DNA of 64,000 nt from Acinetobacter terrae. Lineage in GTDB: Bacteria > Pseudomonadota > Gammaproteobacteria > Pseudomonadales > Moraxellaceae. Under the pieces are notes generated by a model. That model was given only the letters and a program-made list of their open reading frames with translations. It did no database searches and was not told where the DNA came from. Position 1 is the stretch's first letter. Every line of letters begins with the position of its first letter. The stretch is from contig NZ_JABERI010000005.1 in NCBI RefSeq assembly GCF_013004375.1, forward strand, positions 1 through 64,000, given 5' to 3'. Positions 27,610 through 35,929 of this stretch are shown piece after piece. Position numbers and translations under genes: made by a program.

Positions 27610-28197
27610 ATGAATACTATTAAAACTGCTATGGCTATTGCTTTAGTTGCTGCAACCACTTCTGCTATGGCGACTACAACTGTAGAAACAACTCCAGCTA
27701 CTAAAGTTGCGGCTGCTAAAGCACAAGTAAAAGCAGATGCAGCTAAAACTGCGACTGCTGTTAAAAACACAGCTGTTGCGACTAAAGAAAAAACTGCTGC
27801 TGTTTCTAAAACTGCTGCTCAAAAAACTGTAGCAGCTAAAAACGCTGTTGTAGCAAAAACTACTGATGTGAAAGACGCTACTGTTGCTAAAACTGCTCAA
27901 GTAAAAGAAGCTGCTTCTGAAAAAACTGTAGCTGCTAAAGATGCAGTGGTAGCTAAAACTGTTGCGGCTAAAGACGTGACTGTTGCCAAAGCAACTGAAG
28001 CAAAAGATGCAGTTGTAGAAAAAACTGCCGAAGTGAAAGATGCAACTGTTGCTCAAGTGACTGAAGCAAAAGACGCAACTGTTGAAAAAACTGCTGAAGT
28101 AAAAGAAGCAACTACTGAAAAAGCAGATGCTGCTAAAGCTGAAGTAAAAGCTGAGAAAAAATCATTCTTCTCTTGGTTTAAAAAATCTGCTGCTTAA
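27610..28197 (+). CDS. Secreted Ala/Lys/Thr repeat protein, LEA-like
   Basis: A signal peptide (MNTIKTAMAIALVAATTSAMA) is followed by about 150 residues built from degenerate 10-11-residue repeats such as VKDATVAKT, AKDAVVAKT and VKDATVEKT. Strong Ala, Lys, Thr and Val bias is reminiscent of LEA-type or apolipoprotein-like amphipathic helices. The C-terminus is different: KSFFSWFKKSAA, aromatic and basic. The start is placed at the third ATG/GTG of the cluster (27610) because ATAGGG stands eight bases before it. No enzymatic motif is seen. A role in stress tolerance or the envelope is only a guess. A terminator follows. Confidence 0.8.
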   Translation: MNTIKTAMAIALVAATTSAMATTTVETTPATKVAAAKAQVKADAAKTATAVKNTAVATKEKTAAVSKTAAQKTVAAKNAVVAKTTDVKDATVAKTAQVKEAASEKTVAAKDAVVAKTVAAKDVTVAKATEAKDAVVEKTAEVKDATVAQVTEAKDATVEKTAEVKEATTEKADAAKAEVKAEKKSFFSWFKKSAA

Positions 28198-28220
28198 TCT
28201 GCTTTAACGCATTTTAGCCG

Positions 28221-28255
28221 TAAAAAAGGATGCCATTAATGAGCATCCTTTTTTA
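28221..28255. terminator. Terminator after the LEA-like gene
   Basis: AAAAAAGGATGC and GCATCCTTTTTT pair around a nine-base loop; A-run and T-run make it usable from both sides. It also ends the minus-strand gene at 28294. Confidence 0.88.
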
Positions 28256-28293
28256 GTTATAAGGAAAAATATTCTTATTTGAATACTGCCTAA

Positions 28294-28824
28294 CTAGCGA
28301 ATACCATTATTCGGGGTAGTTCTACGCTGTTGTTGCAACTCTCTGATTGCTTCATTGAGCGCGGTATTCTCCAAAACACCCAATGAAAGTTGCTCTCGAG
28401 CGATTTGCACAGTGGTTGCGCTACGGTCTATACCAAAATTCGCGAGTATAATATACAACCCTTCTCGTGGATCAGGTGATTGCAAACCTTGTGCAATGGC
28501 CAAAACATATTGCTGCAATGCTAATGGCAAACTGTTTATATCTGGCATTGGTCCATCAGGCACAAGATCTATCGTCGCCACAATAGTGGGGTCAACAACA
28601 AAATTTTGAGTATCCATTTGAATCTGCATAATTCGATGCTGCAAAGCTCTCACTTGTTGAGGATCTTCTTTATATTGAATTACGCTTGTGGTTTCAGCTC
28701 TTAACTCGGATTCTGTTAAGGGACTTAATCCAGGGGCATCAGCTATATCGGCAAAAGTAGAGGAAATGGAAAAACTTCCGGCAATCGCTACGATTGCGCA
28801 GGACAAATTTTTTAGGAGCTTCAT
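28294..28824 (-). CDS. Hypothetical exported protein
   Basis: I do not recognise this protein. It is 176 residues from the ATG at 28824 (MKLLKNLSCAIVAIAGSFSISSTFA), which looks like a cleavable signal peptide ending TFA. The mature part is polar and helical, with PTIVATIDLVPDGPMPDINSLPLALQQYVLAI and a C-terminal Gln/Arg-rich tail (IRELQQQRRTTPNNGIR). No Cys pairs, metal sites or catalytic motifs are apparent. An alternative longer start at 28863 has no signal-peptide logic. It converges on the LEA-like gene with a shared terminator. Confidence 0.72.
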   Translation of the reverse strand: MKLLKNLSCAIVAIAGSFSISSTFADIADAPGLSPLTESELRAETTSVIQYKEDPQQVRALQHRIMQIQMDTQNFVVDPTIVATIDLVPDGPMPDINSLPLALQQYVLAIAQGLQSPDPREGLYIILANFGIDRSATTVQIAREQLSLGVLENTALNEAIRELQQQRRTTPNNGIR

Positions 28825-29094
28825 GGCAGTTCTACTCAACAATGAATTGAAGTAAACAAACAACCGTCGACACCTGTAATTGTATAGCGTATGCGCCTTT
28901 CAGCCAGTTGCCCCAGACCAGCGGTCTTGTGGGACATTCTAACTTTCGTTAAATAACCATCTCATTTCATATCTTAAAAAACATGAAATCTGCTGCTATA
29001 AAAAAGCTGTACGCTGGATCATGTTGCTATAAATCAGATTTTTATCTTCTCCTGCTTATGCTGTCCTTCCGATATAAAACCTCTGCCACAATCG

Positions 29095-29829
29095 TTATTT
29101 TTCTCGCATTCCAACGCGTAAAAGTACAGGAAATGTTACATCTAAGTTTTCAGGCACAGCTTGTAAAGCGTTTGAAATGAGTTGAAGCGGGTCATGATGG
29201 TGTTTTTCCTGATAATGCTTGAGCGCTGACCATGTTTTTAAATAGCTCAATAGTTGCTGTGGTGACCATTGATATTGCAAATGCATCTCTGGTACAGCCT
29301 GCTCATTAAAAGGAAACGGAATGGTTTGATACAACTCATCAATATAACGGCGCTCACTGTCCCAATAGCCGTTTAGAGTTTCAAAGTACAGCTGTTGAAC
29401 CAAACTGTTAATCGCAGCATCCTGCACCTCAATCAGTCCATAACCAATGGCAGCGAACACGCCTTGCGGTTTAAGCACCCGCGCCACTTCTTTATAAAAC
29501 GCATCAAAATCAAACCAGTGTATGGCTTGCGCCACCGTCACCAAATCGATGGACTGCGCTGGAATGGTGGTCTGCTCTGCCGCTTGTACCTGATAGCTGA
29601 CATTTTCAAAATAAGGCGCCTGCTGTAACTGCGCCTCACTGATATCGGTTGCGACCACATGATCGAAATAAGGGGCTAATAATTGGGTGAATTGTCCAGA
29701 CCCTGCGCCACAGTCCCATGCGAAATTTCGTTCCGGCACATGCTTTAAAATTTCTTTCACAATTTGAATGGAATAATTTGGGCGGGCTTGTTTATAGCGA
29801 AGACTATGATTAGAAAAGAGGTCTTTCAT
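29095..29829 (-). CDS. Class I SAM-dependent methyltransferase
   Basis: The Rossmann-fold methyltransferase motif I is FAWDCGAGSGQFTQLLAPYFDHVVATDIS (about residues 36-64), followed by the acidic end of strand 2. Motif post-I is AEQTTIPAQSIDLVTVAQAIHWFDFDAFYKEVARVLKPQGVFAAIGYG. The pattern HWFD and the N-terminal FSNHSLRYKQARPNY resemble the UbiE/TMT-like small-molecule methyltransferases. The length is 244 residues. Substrate unknown. It is followed on the same strand by nothing for over 200 bases. Confidence 0.87.
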   Translation of the reverse strand: MKDLFSNHSLRYKQARPNYSIQIVKEILKHVPERNFAWDCGAGSGQFTQLLAPYFDHVVATDISEAQLQQAPYFENVSYQVQAAEQTTIPAQSIDLVTVAQAIHWFDFDAFYKEVARVLKPQGVFAAIGYGLIEVQDAAINSLVQQLYFETLNGYWDSERRYIDELYQTIPFPFNEQAVPEMHLQYQWSPQQLLSYLKTWSALKHYQEKHHHDPLQLISNALQAVPENLDVTFPVLLRVGMREK

Positions 29830-29856
29830 TTAATTATTCTCAAAATATTCCTTAAT

Positions 29857-30570
29857 TTAATCAATCACCTGATCAATTTTAAAACTGGTTTGGGCAATAG
29901 GATTGAGCTGATCATTCAACTGATAATATTTAACATCGTAAGTACCGAGTTTCCATCCATTAACTGGATTAAAGCTGACCCAGTTTTGCTCCCGATTAAC
30001 GCTGACCCGCTGTGGCATAAAAAATAGCACCTCACCTGTAGACTGGTTACTCCAGCGTACAAAGACCTGCTCGTTATTAGGTACTTTCCCCAAAGTATCA
30101 AAATGGGCAAATAACTGTTGTCCGGCATAAATCTGCCTCGGCAATACACCACCTGCTGAATATTGTTGTTGTGTACTAACTGTAGCTTTTCCTGCCAAGA
30201 CTTCATTCGGATCATTTTTTGTATCAACAAATTCACTGACTAGACGTTTGGCAAACACATGCTTATTTTGAATGTTGGATAAGTCATAACCCGGAAAGGA
30301 TTGTTGCAGATATTTATTAATCTGTTCAGTGGTCGCACTCTCTATAACTGAATTAACCTGTGCTTTCTGATTTTTCAGCTGCTGTTGTAATGCAAGACCA
30401 TCTTCAGGTTGAGCCTGCGCTTTTTGCTGGATATGCTGAATAAAATTTTCCACAGCAATATCCTGACGTGGTTCAGGAACAGGCGGCATAGATTCAGGCT
30501 TGGATGGGGCAACAAAATAACCCAATCCAAAGCAGAGGATGCCAACTAGAAATACCATGAAAAATTTCAT
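29857..30570 (-). CDS. Hypothetical protein with N-terminal membrane anchor
   Basis: A hydrophobic segment at residues 3-22 (FFMVFLVGILCFGLGYFVA) anchors a 237-residue protein whose remainder would be periplasmic. The middle is helical and Gln-rich (about 40-110). The C-terminal part (IYAGQQLFAHFDTLGKVPNNEQVFVRWSNQSTGEVLFFMPQRVSVNREQNWVSFNP) is beta-rich and looks like an Ig-like or DUF fold that binds another envelope component. I cannot name the family. It follows the lipoprotein gene after only five bases, so the two are probably one transcription unit. Confidence 0.72.
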   Translation of the reverse strand: MKFFMVFLVGILCFGLGYFVAPSKPESMPPVPEPRQDIAVENFIQHIQQKAQAQPEDGLALQQQLKNQKAQVNSVIESATTEQINKYLQQSFPGYDLSNIQNKHVFAKRLVSEFVDTKNDPNEVLAGKATVSTQQQYSAGGVLPRQIYAGQQLFAHFDTLGKVPNNEQVFVRWSNQSTGEVLFFMPQRVSVNREQNWVSFNPVNGWKLGTYDVKYYQLNDQLNPIAQTSFKIDQVID

Positions 30571-30575
30571 GCGGA

Positions 30576-31025
30576 TTAATTACAGGTGATGGTTTCAGTC
30601 AGGTTTCCGACCGTGATACTTAAACTTCCACGCGAAAATAATGTACCTGCACTCACTTGTTGTTTAGTCCAATTAATGCCTGAAAGCAATCTCAACCCTT
30701 CTGAAGTACAAATTCCTGTCTGGGTATCATTGGTGAGTCTTAACACGCAGCCATCCGTTGTTACTCTATGCGTATTCGCTACTGGCTGAGCACATACCTG
30801 AGTAATCACAGGTGAAGATGATGATTGTAATTCACATGCTGAACAATCCTGACTCGCACTGCCACAAGCATTGGCTGCTTTTTCACTGCGACAGATATAG
30901 GTTTGTGCACCAAAAGTAAAAGTTTTTTCAAAAGAAGAGTTAAAGTTATCTCCGCTTCCGCTACCGCCACACGCAGTCAGCAGCACAGAGAGTAAAGTTA
31001 ATATTGAACATCCGATTCTTTTCAT
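30576..31025 (-). CDS. Hypothetical lipoprotein, Cys-rich
   Basis: A lipoprotein signal peptide with lipobox LLTACGGSGSG ends at Cys19. The mature part has several further Cys residues (YICRSEKAANACGSASQDCSACE, VCAQP, DGCVLRL, TGICTS, TITC), suggesting disulphides. The length is 149 residues. No known domain was recognised. It lies five bases upstream of the membrane-anchored protein at 29857-30570, so the pair may work together at the envelope. Confidence 0.75.
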   Translation of the reverse strand: MKRIGCSILTLLSVLLTACGGSGSGDNFNSSFEKTFTFGAQTYICRSEKAANACGSASQDCSACELQSSSSPVITQVCAQPVANTHRVTTDGCVLRLTNDTQTGICTSEGLRLLSGINWTKQQVSAGTLFSRGSLSITVGNLTETITCN

Positions 31026-31092
31026 TTTTTTATTCTCGAATTGTTATTGCGGTTATTTTATACGAAAAAAGTTCAGCCGAAAAAAACGCTGA

Positions 31093-31128
31093 CAAAAAAA
31101 AACCTCAAACAATGTTTGAGGTTTTTTT
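31093..31128. terminator. Terminator of tRNA-Phe copy 1
   Basis: CCTCAAAC pairs with GTTTGAGG around AAT, flanked by A-runs on the left and T7 on the right. On the minus strand it ends the tRNA-Phe transcript; it can work in both directions. Confidence 0.9.
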
Positions 31129-31133
31129 GAATA

Positions 31134-31209
31134 TGGTGGCGAGACCCAGGATCGAACTGGGGACACACGGATTTTCAATCCGTTGCTCTACCTACTGAGC
31201 TATCACGCC
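31134..31209 (-). tRNA. tRNA-Phe (anticodon GAA), copy 1
   Basis: Minus-strand tRNA of 76 bases with encoded CCA. The anticodon stem ACGGA/TCCGT holds loop TTGAAAA with anticodon GAA. The acceptor GGCGTGA pairs with TCTCGCC except for one T-T mismatch at pair 5-68. Copy 2 at 31345 is the same in sequence, mismatch included. A promoter TTGACT-17-CTTAAT lies at 31220-31248 on the minus strand. Confidence 0.96.
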
Positions 31210-31219
31210 GATGCGGTGT

Positions 31220-31248
31220 ATTAAGCCGTATCTGTCATCAATAGTCAA
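31220..31248 (-). promoter_or_regulatory. Promoter of tRNA-Phe copy 1
   Basis: On the minus strand TTGACT (31243-31248) stands 17 bases before CTTAAT (31220-31225). Copy 2 has the same arrangement. Confidence 0.65.
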
Positions 31249-31290
31249 TATAATTCATCACATTTTTATTTGATCGAATATTTTTTACCC

Positions 31291-31319
31291 AAAAAAAATC
31301 CCTGATGGGATCAGGGATT
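31291..31319 (-). terminator. Terminator of tRNA-Phe copy 2
   Basis: On the minus strand AATCCCTGAT pairs with ATCAGGGATT, followed by T8. It separates the two tRNA-Phe genes, so each is a single-gene transcript. Confidence 0.9.
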
Positions 31320-31344
31320 GAAATCTTGAAATAGATTTTAAATA

Positions 31345-31420
31345 TGGTGGCGAGACCCAGGATCGAACTGGGGACACACGGATTTTCAATCCGTTGCTCT
31401 ACCTACTGAGCTATCACGCC
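31345..31420 (-). tRNA. tRNA-Phe (anticodon GAA), copy 2
   Basis: Same sequence as copy 1, including the T-T mismatch in the acceptor stem. The similarity extends a little into both flanks (AATATGGTGGC on one side, GCCGATG...GTATTAA on the other), which points to tandem duplication of a unit of about 210 bases. Confidence 0.96.
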
Positions 31421-31430
31421 GATGTCGCGT

Positions 31431-31459
31431 ATTAAACAATTTAAGTGTTTTTCAGTCAA
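31431..31459 (-). promoter_or_regulatory. Promoter of tRNA-Phe copy 2
   Basis: On the minus strand TTGACT (31454-31459) stands 17 bases before TTTAAT (31431-31436), matching the promoter of copy 1 in both boxes and spacing. Confidence 0.7.
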
Positions 31460-31686
31460 GCAGGTTTTATGCTTTTTGAAACAAACGTTTATTTTTACAG
31501 CAAATTTCACATTATTTGCTTATTTTTTATTTAAAACTCAAATAACTATTTAGCGGCATTGGTGTTTTAACTCATAAAAAATAGCTTCAAAACTTAATAC
31601 TGATCAGTTAAAAGGTGTTTAATAAACTTCCTAGCTTTTTAGATCAAATATTTGGAACTTGCTTGTTCCTTGCAAAACAGTGTTTT

Positions 31687-31790
31687 TCATTCGCCGAATG
31701 AGAAGCCTCAAAATATATTTTGAGTTCGCAAGAAAAGGATCTTACGGTGCAGTGCACCTCATGCCTCAAACAATTGCGGATGACGTTTCC
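31687..31790. repeat. Dispersed intergenic repeat, copy in the 31.4-31.9 kb gap
   Basis: TTCGCCGAATGAGAAGC, an internal hairpin CTCAAAAT/ATTTTGAG, TTCGCAAGA...AAGG, and later TGCCTCAAACAATTGCGGATG. The same blocks occur at 61949-62096 (TTCGCCCTGAGAAGC..., TGCCTCAAATAGTTGCGAATG) and partly at 16709. The rest of the 31421-31890 gap is A/T-rich and holds only the tRNA-Phe promoter and the GNAT terminator. Confidence 0.6.
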
Positions 31791-31820
31791 GCGTATCAAA
31801 TAACATGATGAATTCACAAT

Positions 31821-31858
31821 AAAAAAATGCCAGTCAATTTCTTAACTGACTGGCATTA
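31821..31858 (-). terminator. Terminator of the GNAT gene
   Basis: On the minus strand ATGCCAGTCA pairs with TGACTGGCAT around a ten-base loop, followed by T7. It lies 35 bases after the stop codon of the acetyltransferase gene. Confidence 0.88.
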
Positions 31859-31892
31859 GCCTCAAGGCTGCTTTTTTATAATCTATTCAAGC

Positions 31893-32270
31893 TTAAATTT
31901 TTTCTAAATGCGCCAGGCAACGATGAATTGCCCCACATCCCGGTTCAAACGTCTTCACGCCTTTTTCTTCTTCCATTCGGCAGACTTCACTCACCAGCCT
32001 TTCTGCAACGCCGCGTCCACGGTTCGCAGGGTGAACCACAACATTTTCCAAAACTCTACTTTCCCCTTGTCCGGTACACCAAATCGCCCCAATCAACTTA
32101 GTATTAAATTCTGCTGTGTAAACTAAGGTATACTGAGCCAAGTTTTGCTCTAGTTGTTCAATGGCATCCTGCCCATCTCCAAATTCCGGGCTAGTGTCAT
32201 ACAGTCGCTCAAGCTGGCTGCGCACTTCGTCATTTTCTAGTGAAGTATAAGCATGTACGGTAATAGGCAT
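31893..32270 (-). CDS. GNAT acetyltransferase fold, PanZ-like
   Basis: A short GNAT protein of 125 residues. The acetyl-CoA binding region is ENVVVHPANRGRGVAERLVSEV (about residues 75-96), with the R/Q-x-x-G-x-G/A loop as NRGRGVA. Size and the part before it (YTLVYTAEFNTKLIGAIWC) resemble PanZ, the acetyl-CoA sensor that controls aspartate decarboxylase PanD in enterobacteria. It may therefore be a sensor rather than an enzyme. It is divergent from hisB with about 95 bases between. Family clear, role inferred. Confidence 0.8.
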   Translation of the reverse strand: MPITVHAYTSLENDEVRSQLERLYDTSPEFGDGQDAIEQLEQNLAQYTLVYTAEFNTKLIGAIWCTGQGESRVLENVVVHPANRGRGVAERLVSEVCRMEEEKGVKTFEPGCGAIHRCLAHLEKI

Positions 32271-32365
32271 TGATTAACCCTCCTGAGCAATCTAATATGC
32301 GATGATTTCGTCATCGCGAAAAATTTTTACATCATCATTTTTGACGTTTTTTGAGGAACGTGTCT

Positions 32366-32959
32366 ATGACGCAACGTATCAGTGAAGTGGTAAGAAACAC
32401 TAACGAAACCAAAATTCGAGTTCGGGTGAATCTTGATGGTACGGGTCAAGGCACCCTCAACACAGGTGTTCCATTTTTAGATCATATGATTGATCAAATC
32501 AAGCGACATGGTCTGTTTGATATCGATATTCACTGTGATGGCGATCTGGATATCGATGATCATCATACCGTAGAAGACTGCGGGATCACACTCGGACAAG
32601 CATTTGCGCAAGCACTTGGCGACAAAAAAGGCTTAAAACGCTATGGTCATTTTTATGCACCACTGGATGAGTCTTTAAGTCGTGTAGTGGTCGATTTATC
32701 AGGTCGTCCGGGTTTGTTTATGGATATTCCATTTACACGTTCGATGATTGGTCGTTTTGATGTGGATTTATTCTCTGAATTTTTCCAAGGTTTTGTAAAT
32801 CACGCCTTAATGACGCTGCACATTGACAACCTGAAAGGTAAAAATAGCCATCACCAAATCGAAAGCGTGTTTAAGGCATTTGCACGCGCACTACGTATGG
32901 CATGTGAAATCGATCCACGTGCAGAAAACACTGTTGCTTCAACCAAAGGTACTTTGTAA
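32366..32959 (+). CDS. hisB: Imidazoleglycerol-phosphate dehydratase
   Basis: HisB dehydrates imidazole glycerol phosphate in histidine synthesis; here it is the single-domain form without the phosphatase. Signature regions are [40 protein letters not shown] and, near the end, [23 protein letters not shown], with the metal-binding His clusters. The start is set at the ATG at 32366 ([17 protein letters not shown]), with GAGGAA upstream. The stop codon overlaps the hisH start (TAATG). Confidence 0.97.
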   Translation: MTQRISEVVRNTNETKIRVRVNLDGTGQGTLNTGVPFLDHMIDQIKRHGLFDIDIHCDGDLDIDDHHTVEDCGITLGQAFAQALGDKKGLKRYGHFYAPLDESLSRVVVDLSGRPGLFMDIPFTRSMIGRFDVDLFSEFFQGFVNHALMTLHIDNLKGKNSHHQIESVFKAFARALRMACEIDPRAENTVASTKGTL

Positions 32960-33576
32960 TGACCCGTATTGCCCTTCTTGATTATGGCATGGGAAATTTA
33001 CACTCTGCAGCCAAAGCCCTGGAGCATGTTGGCGCAACTGTAGATGTAACAAATGATCCCAAACTGATTGCCCAAGCCGATAAAATCGTATTTCCCGGTG
33101 TAGGCGCAATGCGTGACTGTATGCAAGGCATGCATGAAGCGGGTATTGATGAAGTGGTACGCAATGCCGTATTCAACAAGCCTGTTCTTGCAATTTGTGT
33201 CGGCATGCAAGCGTTGATGCAGCACTCTGAAGAAAATGGCGGTACAGATGCGCTGGGTATTTTTGAAGGTGAAGTGAAGCATTTTCCAGAGATGGCGGGT
33301 TTAAAAGTTCCCCATATGGGCTGGAACCAAGTGCATCAGGCAGACCCAAGCCATCCGATGTGGAAAGACATTGAACAGGATGCACGTTTCTACTTCGTCC
33401 ATAGTTTTTATGTGGAACCGAAAGATACTGCTCTGGTCGCTGCAACCTGTGACTACGGTTTAGAGTTCTGTACGGCTCTGCATAAAGAAAACCTGTTTGC
33501 TACGCAGTTCCATCCTGAAAAAAGCCATACTGCTGGTTTGCAATTGCTGAAAAACTTTGTGGAATGGAAAATCTAA
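32959..33576 (+). CDS. hisH: Imidazole glycerol phosphate synthase, glutaminase subunit
   Basis: HisH frees ammonia from glutamine and passes it to HisF. The 205-residue class I glutamine amidotransferase has [12 protein letters not shown] at the N-terminus, the nucleophile Cys in [18 protein letters not shown], the oxyanion-side PHMGWNQV, and the His-Glu pair in [18 protein letters not shown]. It is coupled to hisB. hisF, its partner, is about 9 kb away on the same strand. A terminator follows. Confidence 0.97.
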   Translation: MTRIALLDYGMGNLHSAAKALEHVGATVDVTNDPKLIAQADKIVFPGVGAMRDCMQGMHEAGIDEVVRNAVFNKPVLAICVGMQALMQHSEENGGTDALGIFEGEVKHFPEMAGLKVPHMGWNQVHQADPSHPMWKDIEQDARFYFVHSFYVEPKDTALVAATCDYGLEFCTALHKENLFATQFHPEKSHTAGLQLLKNFVEWKI

Positions 33577-33596
33577 GCATCCATTTTTAGATATTT

Positions 33597-33628
33597 AAAA
33601 AGCTCAACTCTAGTTGGGCTTTTTTATT
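33597..33628 (+). terminator. Terminator of hisBH
   Basis: AAGCTCAACT pairs with AGTTGGGCTT around a few loop bases and is followed by T-rich sequence, 20 bases after hisH. Confidence 0.85.
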
Positions 33629-33743
33629 GCCGCAAATTGCTTGGCTTATATAAATTTGACTGTTTTTTATTGATTCCAATTGCTATGATGATCAAGCAAA
33701 TCATTATATTTAAACAATAATTAAACTTATGGGGAATAAAAGA

Positions 33744-34277
33744 ATGAATCAAAAATATCAAACAAGTGAATCCGCCTTAAGCCCAAGTGGACGTTTTGGT
33801 CGCCTGTCTTATTTAGGCTGGAACATGCTGATGAGCTTTTCTATTCTGATCATCATTGGGATTATTGCTACTTTTTCACCTGACTTATTTACTAATCCTT
33901 CTGCCCTAACAGGCTCTTCAATGGTTGCGGCTGTTCTCATTGGAATCGCCTACATTGCACTATTATATTTTAGTTTTGTGTTTACCATTCGCCGTCTGCA
34001 TGACCGCAATCACATCGGTTGGTTATCCCTTTTAATCTTGGTGCCTGGAATAAATATCCTTTTTGTCCTTTACCTGATCTTTGCCAAAGGCGATGACAGA
34101 AGCAACCAATATGGCCCTCGACGTATAACCAAAGGCTGGGAGAAGGTTTTAGGATGGATTTACGTGCTGATTTTCCCAATCGGCATTTTATCTGCGATTG
34201 CACTTCCAGCTTATCAAGATTACGTAACTCGCGCTCAACAGGCGGAGATGGAACAAAGTATCCATCACGTAGATTAA
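33744..34277 (+). CDS. DUF805 membrane protein with pilin-like C-terminal segment
   Basis: DUF805 proteins are small membrane proteins of unknown role. Here SPSGRFGRLSYLGWNML begins the domain, three hydrophobic helices follow, and IRRLHDRNHIGWLSLLILVPGINILFVLYLIFAKGDDRSNQYGP is the conserved core. After the domain a fourth hydrophobic segment reads FPIGILSAIALPAYQDYVTRAQ, strikingly like the N-terminal helix of type IV pilins, but without a prepilin peptidase site in front. The ATG at 33744 (MNQKYQ) is preferred to an ATG five codons earlier, because GGGGAATAA stands before it. It is a single gene between hisH and the exonuclease. Confidence 0.83.
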   Translation: MNQKYQTSESALSPSGRFGRLSYLGWNMLMSFSILIIIGIIATFSPDLFTNPSALTGSSMVAAVLIGIAYIALLYFSFVFTIRRLHDRNHIGWLSLLILVPGINILFVLYLIFAKGDDRSNQYGPRRITKGWEKVLGWIYVLIFPIGILSAIALPAYQDYVTRAQQAEMEQSIHHVD

Positions 34278-34383
34278 TCCTTTTAAATTCTGGATAAAGC
34301 TCATAATGAATGGGCTTTATTTTTGCCTAAAATCTGAAAAGCGATTAAGCTGAATTTAAAATAAATGACTGTATCGATTCATC

Positions 34384-35061
34384 ATGGAAGAGCTTCTTCT
34401 TCAAACCTTACCGAGTAAAGAACAAATTCAGGAATTTCCTATATTTCAGAATCTTCCACTGCACCACATTCATCTCATTAACAGCATTGAACAATGTCTT
34501 GCCCTTGAACAAGAGCTAAAAAGCTGTGCATTACTTGGTTTTGATACCGAATCCAAACCGACCTTTGCCAAAGGTGAAGTGTCAACCGGACCACATCTGA
34601 TTCAATTGGCAAGTTGCGACAAAGCCTATTTATTTCAAATTAACCCTGAAATACTAGAATTTCTAAAAGCTGTTTTTGAAAATCGAGATCAAGTTAAAGT
34701 GGGCTTTGGTTTAAAGAATGATGCACATCTTTTTCGTAAAAAAGGCATTGAACTGAATAGTGTGATTGAACTGTCTAAATGTTTCTCTGCCTTTGGTTTC
34801 CCCAATCCCATGGGGCTAAAAAATGCCATGGCGCTTTTATTTCAGCTGAATTTTCCTAAAAGTAAAAAAATCAGTACCTCCAACTGGGCACGCAAAATAC
34901 TGACGCCACCCCAAATTCAATATGCGGCTGCCGATGCTTATGCACCTGTACTGGTCTTTGAAGAATTACTTCGTTTAGGCTTGCTGCCTAAACACATCCC
35001 CAACACTTCATTAAAATTACGCATTCGCCCGAACAAAATAAAAGCTGAAACTGATGCTTAG
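34384..35061 (+). CDS. 3'-5' exonuclease, DEDDy family (RNase D-like)
   Basis: The exonuclease domain fills the 225-residue protein. Exo I is LLGFDTESKPTF with the D-x-E pair (about residues 51-58). Exo II is KVGFGLKNDAHLFRKKG, and Exo III is QIQYAAADAYAPVLVFEEL with the Y-x-x-x-D pattern of DEDDy enzymes. There is no HRDC domain, so it is not full RNase D; similar short proteins occur in many proteobacteria. Substrate (RNA or DNA) unknown. It lies 67 bases upstream of hisA. Confidence 0.87.
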   Translation: MEELLLQTLPSKEQIQEFPIFQNLPLHHIHLINSIEQCLALEQELKSCALLGFDTESKPTFAKGEVSTGPHLIQLASCDKAYLFQINPEILEFLKAVFENRDQVKVGFGLKNDAHLFRKKGIELNSVIELSKCFSAFGFPNPMGLKNAMALLFQLNFPKSKKISTSNWARKILTPPQIQYAAADAYAPVLVFEELLRLGLLPKHIPNTSLKLRIRPNKIKAETDA

Positions 35062-35128
35062 AGATTTAGCAATACTTTGCTAAGATGGCACACAATGAAT
35101 TTAACGAGATTAGGCAAGGAGCGAAAGC

Positions 35129-35860
35129 ATGCTGATCATCCCTGCAATTGACCTGAAAGATGGCAAATGTGTACGTTTAAAACAAGGTCGTATGGAAGAC
35201 GATACCGTATTTTCTGACGATCCAGTTGCAACTGCACAGCATTGGGTAAATGAAGGCGCGCGTCGCTTACATTTGGTTGATTTAAACGGTGCTTTTGCCG
35301 GTACGCCAATCCATAAACCTGTGGTTGAAGCGATTGCTAAAGCTCAACCTGAGCTGCCAATTCAAATTGGTGGCGGTATTCGCTCGTTTGAAACCATCGA
35401 ACATTACCTCGATGCCGGTGTATCTTTTGTGATTATCGGGACTAAAGCAGTTCAAAATCCTGAGTTTGTTGAAGAAGCATGCAAGAAATTTGCGGGTCAC
35501 ATTATTGTCGGTATTGATGCCATGAATGGCATGGTGGCAACGGATGGCTGGGCAAATGTTACTGACGTAAAAGCGACTGACCTGGCGAAACGCTTTGCCG
35601 ATGCGGGTGTATCAAGCATTGTTTATACCGACATCGCACGTGATGGCATGATGCAAGGTGTCAACATCGAACAGACGGTCAATCTTGCAACCTATTCAGG
35701 TTTACCTGTGATTGCTTCTGGCGGTGTAACCAATCTTGATGACGTACGTAACTTAAAAGGCCAACCGGGCATTTTAGGTGCGATTACCGGTCGTGCAATT
35801 TACGAAGGCACATTAAACCTTCGTGAAGCGCAATCACTTTGGGATGATCAATCAATCTAA
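35129..35860 (+). CDS. hisA: Phosphoribosylformimino-5-aminoimidazole carboxamide ribotide isomerase
   Basis: HisA opens the ribose of ProFAR in histidine synthesis. The TIM-barrel protein of 243 residues begins [21 protein letters not shown] with the first catalytic Asp in AIDL. It carries the phosphate-binding [14 protein letters not shown] and [16 protein letters not shown], plus [14 protein letters not shown] with the second catalytic Asp. AAGGAG stands upstream of the ATG. A GAGGTC-TTCG hairpin terminator follows. Confidence 0.97.
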   Translation: MLIIPAIDLKDGKCVRLKQGRMEDDTVFSDDPVATAQHWVNEGARRLHLVDLNGAFAGTPIHKPVVEAIAKAQPELPIQIGGGIRSFETIEHYLDAGVSFVIIGTKAVQNPEFVEEACKKFAGHIIVGIDAMNGMVATDGWANVTDVKATDLAKRFADAGVSSIVYTDIARDGMMQGVNIEQTVNLATYSGLPVIASGGVTNLDDVRNLKGQPGILGAITGRAIYEGTLNLREAQSLWDDQSI

Positions 35861-35876
35861 GTATTGATTCATCCTT

Positions 35877-35902
35877 AAGAGGTCTTCGGACCTCTTTTTT
35901 AT
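35877..35902 (+). terminator. Terminator of hisA
   Basis: AAGAGGTC pairs with GACCTCTT around a TTCG tetraloop, followed by T-rich sequence. Confidence 0.92.
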
Positions 35903-35929
35903 TTCAATGAATTTCTTCGCTGTATAGAC

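Noticed and set aside
27643..28056. 137-residue frame opposite the LEA-like gene
   Set aside because: A shadow of the repetitive plus-strand codons: Ser, Phe and Cys runs, no ribosome site.
31004..31198. 64-codon plus-strand frame
   Set aside because: It runs across a terminator and into the tRNA-Phe gene.
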